Source: Nitrospirillum iridis
Lineage (GTDB): Bacteria; Pseudomonadota; Alphaproteobacteria; Azospirillales; Azospirillaceae
Assembly: GCF_014205765.1 (NCBI RefSeq)
Contig: NZ_JACIIZ010000004.1
Span: 372,001-436,000, forward strand
DNA length: 64,000 nt
Direction of reading: 5' to 3'
Part shown: positions 44,508 through 54,289 of the stretch, one piece after another
Position numbering within the stretch: the stretch's first letter is position 1
Layout of the letters: every line of letters begins with the position of its first letter
Translations under genes and position numbers: made by a program
Notes under the pieces: generated by a model
Seen by the model: the letters and a program-made list of their open reading frames with translations, nothing else
Databases searched by the model: none
What the model was told of the DNA's origin: nothing

Positions 44508-44939
44508 ATGAAATTAATTGTCAATAAAGCAAGCGATTTTTCTTTATCGCGTTCACATTCCGTAAATATAGTGATTGCCACTGCATTATTCGTTGGGCTC
44601 AGCGGCTGCGGCGGCCGCGTGGCCAACCCAGTAAAGGCGGTCAACGCCTATGATGACCAGTTGAGCTGCGACCATCTTCGGGCGGAATTGCAGGTCAATC
44701 AGGCCCACATCCTGGACCTCAATGGCGAGCGGGCGGCGGATCGTCAGCACAATGTGGGCCAGCTGTTGGTCGGCCCCATGTTTATCGACCTCTCGGACTC
44801 CGAGAAAAAGGAGATCAAGGCGCTAGAGGCGCGGGATACCGTGCTGAACGGCTATCTGGCTCAGCGTTGCCCCACTGATGCCGCTGCACCCGCGCCGGCC
44901 GCCCCCCCAGCGACCGCACCGGCCGCTGCGTCGCGCTAA
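44508..44939 (+). CDS. Small hypothetical lipoprotein
   Basis: The protein has 143 residues. The N-terminus MKLIVNKASDFSLSRSHSV is unusually long before the hydrophobic part (IVIATALFVGLSGC), which ends in a good lipobox (LSGC). The mature protein is largely helical (CDHLRAELQVNQAHILDLNG, SEKKEIKALEARD) and ends in an Ala/Pro-rich tail. The first 20 codons are AT-rich compared with the rest of the window. Helical lipoproteins of this kind occur widely without known function. Confidence 0.7.
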   Translation: MKLIVNKASDFSLSRSHSVNIVIATALFVGLSGCGGRVANPVKAVNAYDDQLSCDHLRAELQVNQAHILDLNGERAADRQHNVGQLLVGPMFIDLSDSEKKEIKALEARDTVLNGYLAQRCPTDAAAPAPAAPPATAPAAASR

Positions 44940-44960
44940 TCCCCAACTGCGGTCCCAGGA

Positions 44961-44995
44961 AAAAGGGATGGCCCGGCGACGGACCATCCCTTTTT
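44961..44995. terminator. Bidirectional intrinsic terminator
   Basis: AAAAGGGATGG (44961-44971) and CCATCCCTTTT (44984-44994) form an 11-bp perfect stem with T-runs available on both strands. It separates the small lipoprotein gene from the convergent eda gene. Confidence 0.9.
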
Positions 44996-45027
44996 CATAA
45001 AAACCAATGTCCTAGGCTGCCCCAGAC

Positions 45028-45669
45028 TCAGCCGCGCAGGGCCGAGGCCTCGCGCGCCAGCTGGGTGATGCCGGCCCAGTCCTTGGCCGCCACCAGGTCA
45101 GCCGGGGTCAGCCAGGAGCCGCCGACGCAGGCGACGTTGGGCTGCGCCAGATAATCGGGTGCCGTCTTCACGGTGATACCGCCCGTAGGGCAGAAGGTGA
45201 TACCCGGCAGGGGCGAGGCCAGGGACTTGATCAGCTTCAGGCCGCCCACGGCTTCCGCCGGGAACAGCTTCACGTGGCGCAGGCCCCGGGCCTGCAGCGC
45301 CATCACCTCCGACGGGGTGGCGGTGCCGGGCAGGAAAGGCACGCCCTGGGCCAGCACCTCGTCCAGCAAGGCGGGATAGCAGCCGGGGCTGACGATGAAC
45401 TGGGAACCGGCGTCACGCACCCGTCCCACCTGGTCGGGCGCCACCACCGTGCCGGCGCCGACGACGGCATCCGGCACCTTGGCGGCGATGATCTCGATGG
45501 CGGCCAACGCCGCTTCCGTCCGCAGGGTGACTTCCAGGACGCGCACACCACCCTCGACCAGGGCCTCGGCCAGCGGCAGGGCGTCCTCCACCCTGTCGAT
45601 GATCAGGACGGGAACGACAGGGCCCAGGGCGAGGATCTCGGCAACACTGAACTTGCTCTGCGAACTCAT
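45028..45669 (-). CDS. eda: 2-keto-3-deoxy-6-phosphogluconate aldolase
   Basis: Eda splits KDPG into pyruvate and glyceraldehyde 3-phosphate, the last step of the Entner-Doudoroff pathway. At 213 residues it is full length. The Glu of VLEVTLRT (about residue 46) and the Schiff-base Lys of RHVKLFPAE (about 131-139) are present, as is the [10 protein letters not shown] phosphate loop. It overlaps the end of edd by four bases (ATGA), so the two are translated together. Confidence 0.97.
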   Translation of the reverse strand: MSSQSKFSVAEILALGPVVPVLIIDRVEDALPLAEALVEGGVRVLEVTLRTEAALAAIEIIAAKVPDAVVGAGTVVAPDQVGRVRDAGSQFIVSPGCYPALLDEVLAQGVPFLPGTATPSEVMALQARGLRHVKLFPAEAVGGLKLIKSLASPLPGITFCPTGGITVKTAPDYLAQPNVACVGGSWLTPADLVAAKDWAGITQLAREASALRG

Positions 45670-47507
45670 GCGAAATCCTCTCCGAAGCTATGGGCGCCTT
45701 CCTCGGCGCCGGTCACGTGGGCGCGCATGCCCCCGAACAGGTTGCGACCGGTGCCCCAGCTGTTGCCGGTCAGGTCAGGCGTGAGGGCCGGGCGGGCGGC
45801 GAACTCGGCCGCGTCCACCAGGATGTCCAGCGTGCCGGTCTCCCCATCCAGGCGGACGATGTCACCGGTCCGGATGCGGGCCAGCGAGCCGCCCTTCAGC
45901 GCCTCCGGCGTCAGGTGGATGGCGGCGGGCACCTTGCCCGACGCGCCGGACATGCGGCCGTCGGTGACCAGCGCCACCTTGAAGCCCTTGTCCTGCAAGA
46001 TACCCAACTGCGGCGTCAGCTTGTGCAGTTCCGGCATGCCATTGGCGGCGGGTCCCTGGAAGCGGACAACGGCGATGAAGTCCCGTTCCAGCTCCCCGCG
46101 CTTGAAGGCGGCCAGCATCTCGTCCTGGGCCTCGAAGACGATGGCCGGCGCCTCGACGATGCGATGCTGCGGCTTCACCGCCGACACCTTGATGATGGCG
46201 CGGCCGGCGTTGCCGGTGAGCAGGCGGATGCCGCCCGAGGGGTCGAACGGGTCGGCGGCCGGACGCAGGATGGTGGTGTCGGCGCTGGTGGGCGTGCCAG
46301 GGCGCCAGGCGGCCTTGCCATCCTGCAACCACGCCTCATGGCGGTAGGCGTCCAAGCCCCTGCCCTGCGCCGTGCCGTCCGCAACGGTGGTGACGTCACC
46401 GTGCAGCAGGCCGGCATCCAGCAGGGTGCTGATCAGGAACTGCAGGCCACCGGCGGCGTGGAAGTGGTTCACGTCGGCGACGCCGTTGGGATAGACCCGC
46501 GCCAGCAGGGGCACCGCCCCGGACAAATCGCTGAAATCCTGCCAGTCGATGCGAATGCCGGCGGCGCGCGCCATGGCCACCAGATGCAGGGTATGGTTGG
46601 TCGACCCGCCCGTGGCCAGCAATCCGACGATGGCGTTGACGATGCTGCGTTCATCCACCAGGCGGCCGATGGGCGTGTAGTTGCCCGCCTGCTCCGTCAG
46701 CTGCGCCACCCGCTGGGTGGCGGCCACGGTCAGGGCGTCGCGCAATTCGGTGTTGGGGTTGATGAAGGAGGATCCGGGCAGGTGCAGGCCCATGATCTCC
46801 ATCAGCATCTGATTGGAATTGGCCGTGCCGTAGAAGGTGCAGGTGCCAGGCGAGTGGTAGGACTTGGACTCCGCCTCCAGCAAATCGTCGCGGGTGGCCT
46901 TGCCCTCCGCATAGAGCTGGCGGACCTTGGCCTTCTCCGGGTTGGACAGGCCCGAGGGCATGGGGCCGGCCGGTACGAAGATGGCCGGCAGGTGGCCGAA
47001 GGACAGGGCGCCGATCAGCAGGCCGGGGACGATCTTGTCGCAGACGCCCAGGTAAAGGGCGGCGTCGAACATGTCATGCGACAGGGCGATGGCGGTGGAC
47101 TGGGCGATGACATCGCGGGAGAACAGCGACAGCTCCATGCCGTCGCGTCCCTGTGTGACGCCGTCGCACATGGCGGGCACGCCGCCGGCGAACTGGGCCA
47201 CCACGCCCGCCTCGTGCGCCGCCTGCTTGATCAGGGCGGGGAAGCGCTCGAACGGCTGGTGGGCCGACAGCATGTCGTTATAGGCCGACACGATGGCGAT
47301 GTTGGACTTGCGGCCGGTGGCCAAGGCCGCCTTGTCGTCCGGGGCGCAGGCGGCGAAGCCGTGGGCCAGGTTGCCGCAGGCCAGCGCGCCACGGCGCGGG
47401 GTCTGGCCCTTCTGGGCGTCCAGGCGTTGCAGGTAGCGGGCGCGGCTGTCCGTGCTGCGCTGGATGACGCGGTCGGTGACCCGCCGCAGGGTGTCGTGTA
47501 GCGCCAT
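45666..47507 (-). CDS. edd: 6-phosphogluconate dehydratase
   Basis: Edd dehydrates 6-phosphogluconate to KDPG and carries an oxygen-sensitive Fe-S cluster. At 613 residues it is full length. Conserved segments include [33 protein letters not shown] and [20 protein letters not shown], containing cluster cysteines, and [19 protein letters not shown] near the C-terminus. It overlaps eda by 4 bases and follows zwf after 104 bases. Confidence 0.97.
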   Translation of the reverse strand: MALHDTLRRVTDRVIQRSTDSRARYLQRLDAQKGQTPRRGALACGNLAHGFAACAPDDKAALATGRKSNIAIVSAYNDMLSAHQPFERFPALIKQAAHEAGVVAQFAGGVPAMCDGVTQGRDGMELSLFSRDVIAQSTAIALSHDMFDAALYLGVCDKIVPGLLIGALSFGHLPAIFVPAGPMPSGLSNPEKAKVRQLYAEGKATRDDLLEAESKSYHSPGTCTFYGTANSNQMLMEIMGLHLPGSSFINPNTELRDALTVAATQRVAQLTEQAGNYTPIGRLVDERSIVNAIVGLLATGGSTNHTLHLVAMARAAGIRIDWQDFSDLSGAVPLLARVYPNGVADVNHFHAAGGLQFLISTLLDAGLLHGDVTTVADGTAQGRGLDAYRHEAWLQDGKAAWRPGTPTSADTTILRPAADPFDPSGGIRLLTGNAGRAIIKVSAVKPQHRIVEAPAIVFEAQDEMLAAFKRGELERDFIAVVRFQGPAANGMPELHKLTPQLGILQDKGFKVALVTDGRMSGASGKVPAAIHLTPEALKGGSLARIRTGDIVRLDGETGTLDILVDAAEFAARPALTPDLTGNSWGTGRNLFGGMRAHVTGAEEGAHSFGEDFA

Positions 47508-47550
47508 GGGATCCTCCCTGGCTGTGAAGCCATGAACAAGGGGACGCCGG

Positions 47551-47578
47551 CGGGATCGACGATGCGGCGCCGATCCCG
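47551..47578. repeat. Short inverted repeat between zwf and edd
   Basis: CGGGATCG (47551-47558) and CGATCCCG (47571-47578) form an 8-bp perfect stem in the 104-base gap between the genes. It could tune expression of the downstream edd-eda pair. No T-run follows. Confidence 0.45.
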
Positions 47579-47611
47579 GGGTGTCGGTCTAGAACTCAGC
47601 CCCCGCGCCGC

Positions 47612-49084
47612 TTACAGCTCGGGGTCGTGCCAACGGCGGCCGTCGCGGTCCAGCAGCAGGGCGGCGCTGATGGGCCCCCAGCCGCCGGCGGCGTAGGGAT
47701 CGGGCCGCAGGTCCGTCTGTTCCCAGCCGGCCAGGATGGTGTCGATCCACGACCAGGCGGCGTCCACCTCGTCACGGCGCATGAACAGCGACGGGTTGCC
47801 CCGCACCACGTCCATCAGCAGACGCTCGTAAGCCTCCGGATAGCGGTCCTTGAAGGTTTCCGCATACGACAGGTTCAGGGGCACCGAGCGCAGACGCAGG
47901 CCGCCGGGTCCCGGCACCTTGGTCATGATGGTCAGCTGCACGCCCTCGTCCGGCTGCAGGCGGATGACCAGGCGATTGGCCGTCAGCTCGCCCGAGCCCT
48001 TGGGGAAGACGCTATGGGGCACGTCCTTGAACTGGACGACGATCTCCGAATACCGGACCGGCAGGCGCTTGCCTGTGCGCAGGTAGAAGGGCACGCCGCT
48101 CCAGCGCCAATTCTCGATCTCGGCCTTGATCGCGACCAGGGTCTCGGTATTGGAGGAACGGGTCAGCTCATCCGCATAACCCGCCACTGGCTGGCCGTTG
48201 ATGGCGCCGGCGCGGTACTGGCCGCGCACCGTCTTGGTCTTCACGTCCGCCGGGGTGATGGGACGCAAGGCGCGCAGCACCTTGATCTTCTCATTGCGGA
48301 TCTGGTCGCCCGACAGATGCGCCGGCGGCTCCATCGCCACCAGGCAGAGCAGTTGCAGGAAGTGGTTCTGCACCATGTCCCGCAGGGCGCCGGCCTTGTC
48401 ATAATACTCCGCCCGGCCTTCCACGCCCACGCTTTCGGCCACGGTGATCTGGATGTGGTCGATCCAGCTGCTGTTCCACAGCGGTTCGAACAGGGCGTTG
48501 CCGAAGCGCAGGACCATCAGGTTCTGCACCGACTCCTTACCCAGGTAATGGTCGATGCGATAGATGCGGTCTTCGGGGAAAACGGCGCCCACTTCCTCGT
48601 TCACGGCGTTGGCGGACTGGCCGTCGTGCCCGATGGGCTTTTCCAGCACCACGCGGCAGGTGTCGGTCACCAGGCCGGCGGCCTGGAGGTTGCGGCAGAT
48701 GGCGCCGAACAGGCTGGGCGCCGTCGCCAGATAGCAGACGCGGGCCTTGCCCTCATGGCCCTTCAGCAGGTCCTGCAACGGTTGCCAGCCAGCGGGCTTG
48801 GTGGCGTCCAGCGAGACATAGGACAAGCGGGCGGAGAACCGTTCCCACACCGCGGTGTCCAGGTCCTCGGCCGGCACATGGCGCTGCAGCGCCGCCCACA
48901 CCGCGCCCCGGAAATCGGCCACCGTCTGGTCGGTGCGGCTGACGGCGATGATACGGCTCTCGTCCGTCATCTGCCGGTCGCGCTCCCGGTAATAGAGGCC
49001 CGGCAGCAGCTTGCGCATGGCGAGATCGCCCGTACCGCCGAAAACAACGAAATCGAAGGGATTGACTTGCAGCACTTCAGCCAT
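47612..49084 (-). CDS. zwf: Glucose-6-phosphate 1-dehydrogenase
   Basis: Zwf oxidises glucose 6-phosphate to 6-phosphogluconolactone with NAD(P)+. It has 490 residues. The cofactor motif FVVFGGTGDLAMRKLLPGLY and the active-site sequence RIDHYLGKESVQNLMVLRF are intact. It heads the minus-strand cluster zwf-edd-eda. The usual partner pgl (lactonase) is absent from the cluster. A 13-bp inverted repeat lies 95-139 bases upstream of the start. Confidence 0.97.
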   Translation of the reverse strand: MAEVLQVNPFDFVVFGGTGDLAMRKLLPGLYYRERDRQMTDESRIIAVSRTDQTVADFRGAVWAALQRHVPAEDLDTAVWERFSARLSYVSLDATKPAGWQPLQDLLKGHEGKARVCYLATAPSLFGAICRNLQAAGLVTDTCRVVLEKPIGHDGQSANAVNEEVGAVFPEDRIYRIDHYLGKESVQNLMVLRFGNALFEPLWNSSWIDHIQITVAESVGVEGRAEYYDKAGALRDMVQNHFLQLLCLVAMEPPAHLSGDQIRNEKIKVLRALRPITPADVKTKTVRGQYRAGAINGQPVAGYADELTRSSNTETLVAIKAEIENWRWSGVPFYLRTGKRLPVRYSEIVVQFKDVPHSVFPKGSGELTANRLVIRLQPDEGVQLTIMTKVPGPGGLRLRSVPLNLSYAETFKDRYPEAYERLLMDVVRGNPSLFMRRDEVDAAWSWIDTILAGWEQTDLRPDPYAAGGWGPISAALLLDRDGRRWHDPEL

Positions 49085-49178
49085 GATGGCGCCTTGGCTT
49101 GGTTTCCCAGGATGGCAGGGCCATCCGCCCGTTATCGATTATGCGGTTATTTCACTACCATAATTCCCTGGAAGTGCC

Positions 49179-49223
49179 ACCGGAAAATCACTCCATCGGG
49201 AATGGCAAGGGTGATTTTCCGGT
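49179..49223. promoter_or_regulatory. 13-bp inverted repeat upstream of zwf
   Basis: ACCGGAAAATCAC (49179-49191) and GTGATTTTCCGGT (49211-49223) are perfect complements separated by 19 bases. The site lies in the 202-base gap before zwf and after the gabD-type gene. No U-tract follows on the minus strand, so an operator is more likely than a terminator. Confidence 0.55.
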
Positions 49224-49286
49224 AATTCCGTAACATGACAGCCTTGCTGCGCGAATGGCGCTTCCACGACCTGACAGCCTGGCGGA

Positions 49287-50801
49287 TCAGGCCTTCAGCC
49301 CGCCCATCAGCAGGTATTTCACCACCAGGTAATCCTCGATCCCGTACTTGGAACCCTCGCGTCCCAGGCCGCTTTGCTTCACGCCGCCGAAGGGCGCCAC
49401 CTCGGTGGAGATGATGCCCTCGTTGATGCCGACCATGCCGTATTCCAGCGCCTCCGCCACCCGCCAGATGCGTCCGATGTCGCGGCTATAGAAATAGGCG
49501 GCCAGGCCGAACTCCGTGTCGTTGGCCATGCGGATGGCCTCAGCCTCATCCTTGAAGCGGAACAGGGGCGCCACGGGACCGAAGGTCTCTTCCCGGGCCA
49601 GGATCATTTCCGGCGTGGCGTCCAGCAACAGGGTGGGCTCGAAGAAATTGCCGCCCAGGGCGTGAGATCGGCCGCCCATGGCGACCCTTGCCCCCTTCGC
49701 CACGGCGTCGGCGATGTGCCGTTCCGCCTTTTCCACGGCGGCCCGGTTGATCAGCGGGCCGGTGGTCACATCCTTGTCGGCGCCGTTGCCCACCCGCAAG
49801 CGGCCCACCGCCTCCGCCAGGCGGGCGGCGAAGGCGTCATAGACACCGTCCTGCACCAGGACGCGGTTGGCGCAGACGCAGGTCTGGCCGGCGTTGCGGT
49901 ACTTGGACGCCATGGCCCCCTCGACCGCCGCGTCCAGGTCGGCGTCATCGAAGACGATGAAGGGTGCGTTGCCGCCCAACTCCAGCGACAGCTTCTTCAG
50001 CGTGTCGGCGCTCTGCTTCATCAGCAGCTTGCCCACGGGCGTGGAGCCGGTGAAGGACAGCTTGCGCACCAGCGGGTTGGACGTCATCTCCCCGCCGATG
50101 GGCTTGGGATGGCCGGTCACCACGCTGAACACCCCCGGCGGCACGCCGGCCCGTTCCGCCAGCGCCGCCAGCGCCAGCGCGCTGTAGGGGGTGACCTCCG
50201 ACGGGCGCACGACGATGGGGCAGCCGGCGGCCAGCGCCGGCCCCACCTTGCGGGTGATCATGGCGATGGGGAAATTCCAGGGGGTGATGGCGGCGGCCAC
50301 GCCGATAGGCTCCCTCACCACCACGATGCGCTTGTCGCTGGCGAAGCTGGGGATGGTGTCGCCATAGGTGCGCTTCCCCTCCTCAGCGAACCATTCAATG
50401 AAGCTGGCGCCGTAGGCGACCTCACCCCGCGATTCGGCCCGGGGCTTGCCCTGCTCCGCCGTCATGATGCGGGCCAGATCCTCCTGCGCCACCATGATCA
50501 TCTCGAACCAGCGGCGCATGACGGCGGCACGCTCCTTGGCGGTGCGGGTGCGCCAGCCGCCCCAGGCGGCGTTGGCGGCCTCGATGGCGCGTGCCGTCTC
50601 CGCCGCCCCCAGGGCGGGGATGGAACCGATGATCTCACCCGTCGCCGGGTTGTCCACGTCTATGGTGGTGCCGTCGTCGGCATCGATCCAAGCGCCGGCG
50701 ACATAAGCCTGATCACGCAACAGGGCGGGGTCCCGAAGGTCCAGTCGGCGGGCCGTCGCGGCCAGCGACGCATGAACGGAACGGGGGGCGGGCGTGGCCA
50801 T
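49287..50801 (-). CDS. Succinate-semialdehyde dehydrogenase-like aldehyde dehydrogenase
   Basis: The protein has 504 residues and resembles GabD-type ALDHs: ITPWNFPIAMITRKVGPALA, KLSFTGSTPVGK, LELGGNAPFIVFDDADLD (general-base Glu) and RNAGQTCVCANR (nucleophilic Cys). The motif expected as VxKPxExTP reads IVVRPSEVTP, so the lysine that normally contacts the NAD(P) ribose is Arg (codon CGC). Whether this changes cofactor use is unknown. The likely role is oxidation of succinate semialdehyde to succinate. Confidence 0.88.
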   Translation of the reverse strand: MATPAPRSVHASLAATARRLDLRDPALLRDQAYVAGAWIDADDGTTIDVDNPATGEIIGSIPALGAAETARAIEAANAAWGGWRTRTAKERAAVMRRWFEMIMVAQEDLARIMTAEQGKPRAESRGEVAYGASFIEWFAEEGKRTYGDTIPSFASDKRIVVVREPIGVAAAITPWNFPIAMITRKVGPALAAGCPIVVRPSEVTPYSALALAALAERAGVPPGVFSVVTGHPKPIGGEMTSNPLVRKLSFTGSTPVGKLLMKQSADTLKKLSLELGGNAPFIVFDDADLDAAVEGAMASKYRNAGQTCVCANRVLVQDGVYDAFAARLAEAVGRLRVGNGADKDVTTGPLINRAAVEKAERHIADAVAKGARVAMGGRSHALGGNFFEPTLLLDATPEMILAREETFGPVAPLFRFKDEAEAIRMANDTEFGLAAYFYSRDIGRIWRVAEALEYGMVGINEGIISTEVAPFGGVKQSGLGREGSKYGIEDYLVVKYLLMGGLKA

Positions 50802-50948
50802 GGGCGGGGTCTCCGGGCTCGGGTCCGATAGGGGATTGGTTAATAAATAGGGTGCCCGGCCCGCCGATGAAAGCGGCGCAGGGCACCCTCCCGCAACGGC
50901 GGGGCGGCCGCCCGGGTTCCCCGAAGGGCGGATTTCAGTCTGCTGGTC

Positions 50949-52670
50949 TCACGCCTCCCCGTCGTCCGGGACCTGCGACCCACCGCCCGGCGCGCGCCCC
51001 AAAACCCGCCGGACGCGCGCCAACGCCTGCTCCTGCGTCCGGCCGAAATACACCCGCGGCGCTTTCAGCCCATGGGACGACAACAGGTGCCGCGCCTCGG
51101 GGTCGGCCAGCGCGATGGCCACGACGGCCCCTTGCCTGCGCGCCTTGGCGGTCAGGCCGTCGATGACGGTGGCGGCGGTGGAATCCAGAAGCGGTACCGC
51201 CGTCAGATCCAGCACATAAGCCCGGGGACGGGCGGCGACGCGGTCGAAGAGGGCCGACACGCCGGCCGCCGCGCCGAAGAAAAAGGCGCCAGACAGGCGG
51301 AAAACCAGGATGTCGTCGTCGCGGACGGTGGGCTGGTCCGGCAGGGGGCCGGAACGGTCGGCGACATCGGGTGCCACCAGGGGCGCGCTTCCCTCCACCC
51401 GCAGGGTCCCGGCCATGCGATGGATGAACAGCAGCGATCCCGTGGCGAAGCCGACGGTGATGCCCAGGGTCAAATCCCGCAGGATGGTCAACAGGAAGGT
51501 GGACAGCAGGACGGCGGCGTCGCCCCAGGACGCGCGCAACAGAAGCGCGAAGGCATGCTTCTCGGCCATGTTCCAGGCCACCACGGCCAGCACCGCCGCC
51601 AGCGCCGACAGGGGGATGTAGCTGGCCAGGGGGGCCGCCACCGCCATGAACAGCGCCAGGAACACGGCGTGCGCCATGCCAGACACCGGCCCCCGGGCAC
51701 CCGCCCGCACATTGGTCGCCGTGCGGGCGATGGTGCCGGTGACGCAGATGCCGCCGCAGAGCGCGCTGGCGATGTTGGCCACACCCTGGGCCACCAGTTC
51801 GGCGTTGGCGCGATGACGCCGCCCCGTCATGCCGTCGGCCACCACCGCCGACAGCAGGCTTTCGATGGCGCCCAACAGGGCGAAGGCGACGGCATCAGGA
51901 AACACCGCCACCACCAGATCCAGCGACAGCGGCGGCAGCTGGGGCGGCGGCAGGCCACGCGGCAGGGCGCCGAAGCGGGTGCCGATGGTCTCGACCTTGA
52001 TGCCGGCCAGGGCCACGGCCACGCTGGCCACCGTCACCGCGATCAGCAGCACCGGCCAGTTGGGACGCCAGCGGCGCAACAGCGCGATCATCAGGATGGT
52101 CGCCACCGCCGTGCAAAGGGCCGCCGGGTTCAGCGTGGGCAGGGCCTGTTCCAGCGCCAGCAGCTTGGGCACCAGGGGGCCCGGTTCCTTGCCCGGCAGG
52201 GTCAGGCCCAGCAGATCGCGCATCTGGCTGGCGCCAATGATGACCGCGATACCGGCGGTGAAGCCCACGGTGACGGGATAAGGGATATACTTGATGAAGG
52301 TGCCCAGGCGCAGGGCGCCGACAGCCATGAGGATAAGGCCGGACAGCGCCACGGCCAGGGCCATCCCCCCCAATCCCAGCCGCTCCACCGTGGCCGCCAC
52401 CAGCACGATGAAGGCGCCCGCCGGGCCGCCGATCTGGAACCGGCTGCCCCCCAGCATCGACACCAGGAAGCCGCCGACGATGGCGGTATAGAGGCCCCGG
52501 TCCGGCGTCACGCCCGAGGCGATGGCGATGGCCATGGACAGCGGCAACGCGACGATGGCCACGGTCAGGCCGGCGACCAGATCGGCGCGCAGGTCCTTCA
52601 GGCCATAGCCTTCCCGCAGCACCGTCACCAGCTTGGGCTTGTACAGTTCCCGCCAGCTGGGCTCCGCCAT
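50949..52670 (-). CDS. SulP family anion transporter with STAS domain
   Basis: About 573 residues from the ATG at 52670 (MAEPSWRELYKPKLVTVLRE). The membrane part has the SulP signature (DLVAGLTVAIVALPLSMAIA) and about 10-14 helices. The C-terminal STAS domain (YVLDLTAVPLLDSTAATVID) has the conserved DST of anti-sigma-antagonist-like folds. The substrate could be sulfate, bicarbonate or another anion; no cysteine-biosynthesis genes are adjacent. Confidence 0.93.
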   Translation of the reverse strand: MAEPSWRELYKPKLVTVLREGYGLKDLRADLVAGLTVAIVALPLSMAIAIASGVTPDRGLYTAIVGGFLVSMLGGSRFQIGGPAGAFIVLVAATVERLGLGGMALAVALSGLILMAVGALRLGTFIKYIPYPVTVGFTAGIAVIIGASQMRDLLGLTLPGKEPGPLVPKLLALEQALPTLNPAALCTAVATILMIALLRRWRPNWPVLLIAVTVASVAVALAGIKVETIGTRFGALPRGLPPPQLPPLSLDLVVAVFPDAVAFALLGAIESLLSAVVADGMTGRRHRANAELVAQGVANIASALCGGICVTGTIARTATNVRAGARGPVSGMAHAVFLALFMAVAAPLASYIPLSALAAVLAVVAWNMAEKHAFALLLRASWGDAAVLLSTFLLTILRDLTLGITVGFATGSLLFIHRMAGTLRVEGSAPLVAPDVADRSGPLPDQPTVRDDDILVFRLSGAFFFGAAAGVSALFDRVAARPRAYVLDLTAVPLLDSTAATVIDGLTAKARRQGAVVAIALADPEARHLLSSHGLKAPRVYFGRTQEQALARVRRVLGRAPGGGSQVPDDGEA

Positions 52671-52770
52671 CGTCCTATGCATACGGCCCCCGTCGTCAAT
52701 GCGCCGCCATGGCCCTTTATCTCATGCCCTCACCCGGTTAAGCCATGCCGGACTGCTGACCGCCCTATGC

Positions 52771-54147
52771 TCATCCTTTTTTCTGCGCCGCCTTGCGTTC
52801 CTTCTGCTTGGCGGCGAAGGCGGTGGCCCAGCCCTCCTTCACCACCTGACGGCCCCGGCCCACGGCCAGCGCGCCGGCGGGCACGGGCTCGGTGATGGTG
52901 CTGCCGCCGGCGACGAAGGCGCCGTCCCCCACCTGCACCGGGGCCACCAGGGTGGCGTTGGTGCCGATGAAGACGTTGCGTCCCACCTGGGTGCGGTACT
53001 TGAAGGTGCCGTCATAGTTGCAGGTGATGGCGCCTGCACCGATGTTCGTCCCCTCCCCGATATCGGCATCGCCGACATAGGCCAGGTGGTTGGCCTTGGC
53101 GCCCGCCCCCAGGGTGGAGGCCTTGATCTCCACGAAATTGCCGACATGGGCGCCGGCCCCGACGTCGGATCCGGGACGCAGGCGGGAATAGGGGCCGATG
53201 ATGGCCTCCCGCCGCACCACCACGCCTTCCAGGTGGCAGAAGGGGCGGATGGTCACGCCATCCTCCACCACCACACCGGGGCCGAACACCACGTTCTGGC
53301 CCACGGTGACATCGCGGCCCAGCACGGTGTCGGCGGAGAACCACACCGTGTCAGGATCAGCCAGGGTGGCGCCATTAGCCATGGCAAGCTCCCTCAGGCG
53401 GCCTTGCATCAGCTTCTCCAGCTTGGCCAACTCGCTGCGGGAATTGACGCCCTCGACATCGGCCGGGTCGCCCTCCGCCACGGCGCAGGCATGGCCCTGG
53501 GCGCGGGCCACGGCCACCGCGTCGGTCAGGTAATACTCGCCCTTGGCGTTGTCGTTGCCGATGGCGTCCAGGATGGACCACAGCCGCCGGCCGTCGAAAG
53601 CCATCAGCCCGGCATTGCACAGCCCGATGGCCCGTTCCTCCGGCGTGGCGTCCAGATATTCCACGATCTTGGTCAGGCCGCCCTGCTCGTCCCGCACCAG
53701 CCGGCCGTAGGCCTTGGGCTCGGCCGGGCGCATGCCCAGGACCGCGACGGCCGGATCGCCGGCCCCGCGCCGGGCATCCACCAGCAGCGACAAGGTCTCC
53801 GGCCGCACCAGGGGCGTATCGCCGAACAGCACCAGCACGTCGCCGTCGAAGTCGCCCAGGGCGTCGCGCGCCGCCTTCACCGCGTCGGCCGTGCCTTGCT
53901 GGCGCGGCTGCAACACGGTGGCGTGTGGCGCCACCGCTTTGGCCACCCCCTCCTGCCCGGGTCCCACCACCACCACCACCCGGTCCGGCGACAAGGCCGC
54001 GGCCGCGCGCAGGACATGGGCCACCATGGGCTCATTGGCGATGGGGTGCAGCACCTTGGGCAGGTCGGACTTCATCCGCGTCCCCTTGCCCGCCGCCAGG
54101 ATGATACAGGCGAGGGCGGGCGTGGTCGGTGTGGTCGAAGCGGTCAT
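52771..54147 (-). CDS. glmU: Bifunctional GlmU: GlcN-1-P acetyltransferase / UDP-GlcNAc pyrophosphorylase
   Basis: GlmU makes UDP-N-acetylglucosamine for peptidoglycan and lipopolysaccharide. It has 458 residues. The N-terminal uridyltransferase has CIILAAGKGTRMKSDLPKVL and a DTPLVRPETL segment. The C-terminal left-handed beta-helix acetyltransferase has GDADIGEGTNIGAGAITCNY followed by DG. The end is Lys-rich (KQKERKAAQKKG). It is divergent from the gph-like gene across 142 bases. Confidence 0.96.
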   Translation of the reverse strand: MTASTTPTTPALACIILAAGKGTRMKSDLPKVLHPIANEPMVAHVLRAAAALSPDRVVVVVGPGQEGVAKAVAPHATVLQPRQQGTADAVKAARDALGDFDGDVLVLFGDTPLVRPETLSLLVDARRGAGDPAVAVLGMRPAEPKAYGRLVRDEQGGLTKIVEYLDATPEERAIGLCNAGLMAFDGRRLWSILDAIGNDNAKGEYYLTDAVAVARAQGHACAVAEGDPADVEGVNSRSELAKLEKLMQGRLRELAMANGATLADPDTVWFSADTVLGRDVTVGQNVVFGPGVVVEDGVTIRPFCHLEGVVVRREAIIGPYSRLRPGSDVGAGAHVGNFVEIKASTLGAGAKANHLAYVGDADIGEGTNIGAGAITCNYDGTFKYRTQVGRNVFIGTNATLVAPVQVGDGAFVAGGSTITEPVPAGALAVGRGRQVVKEGWATAFAAKQKERKAAQKKG

Positions 54148-54289
54148 GGCGATACCCTTTTTCGGCGGCGGCGGGCGTCGTCAGATGGGATGAGGCGGCA
54201 GCCCCGCGATCCTGACGCCGTTGCCAGATCCGCCCCCTTACTGCCACAACAAGGGTCATCGCGAAACCGCCTTCGCCCGGAGCCACCGC

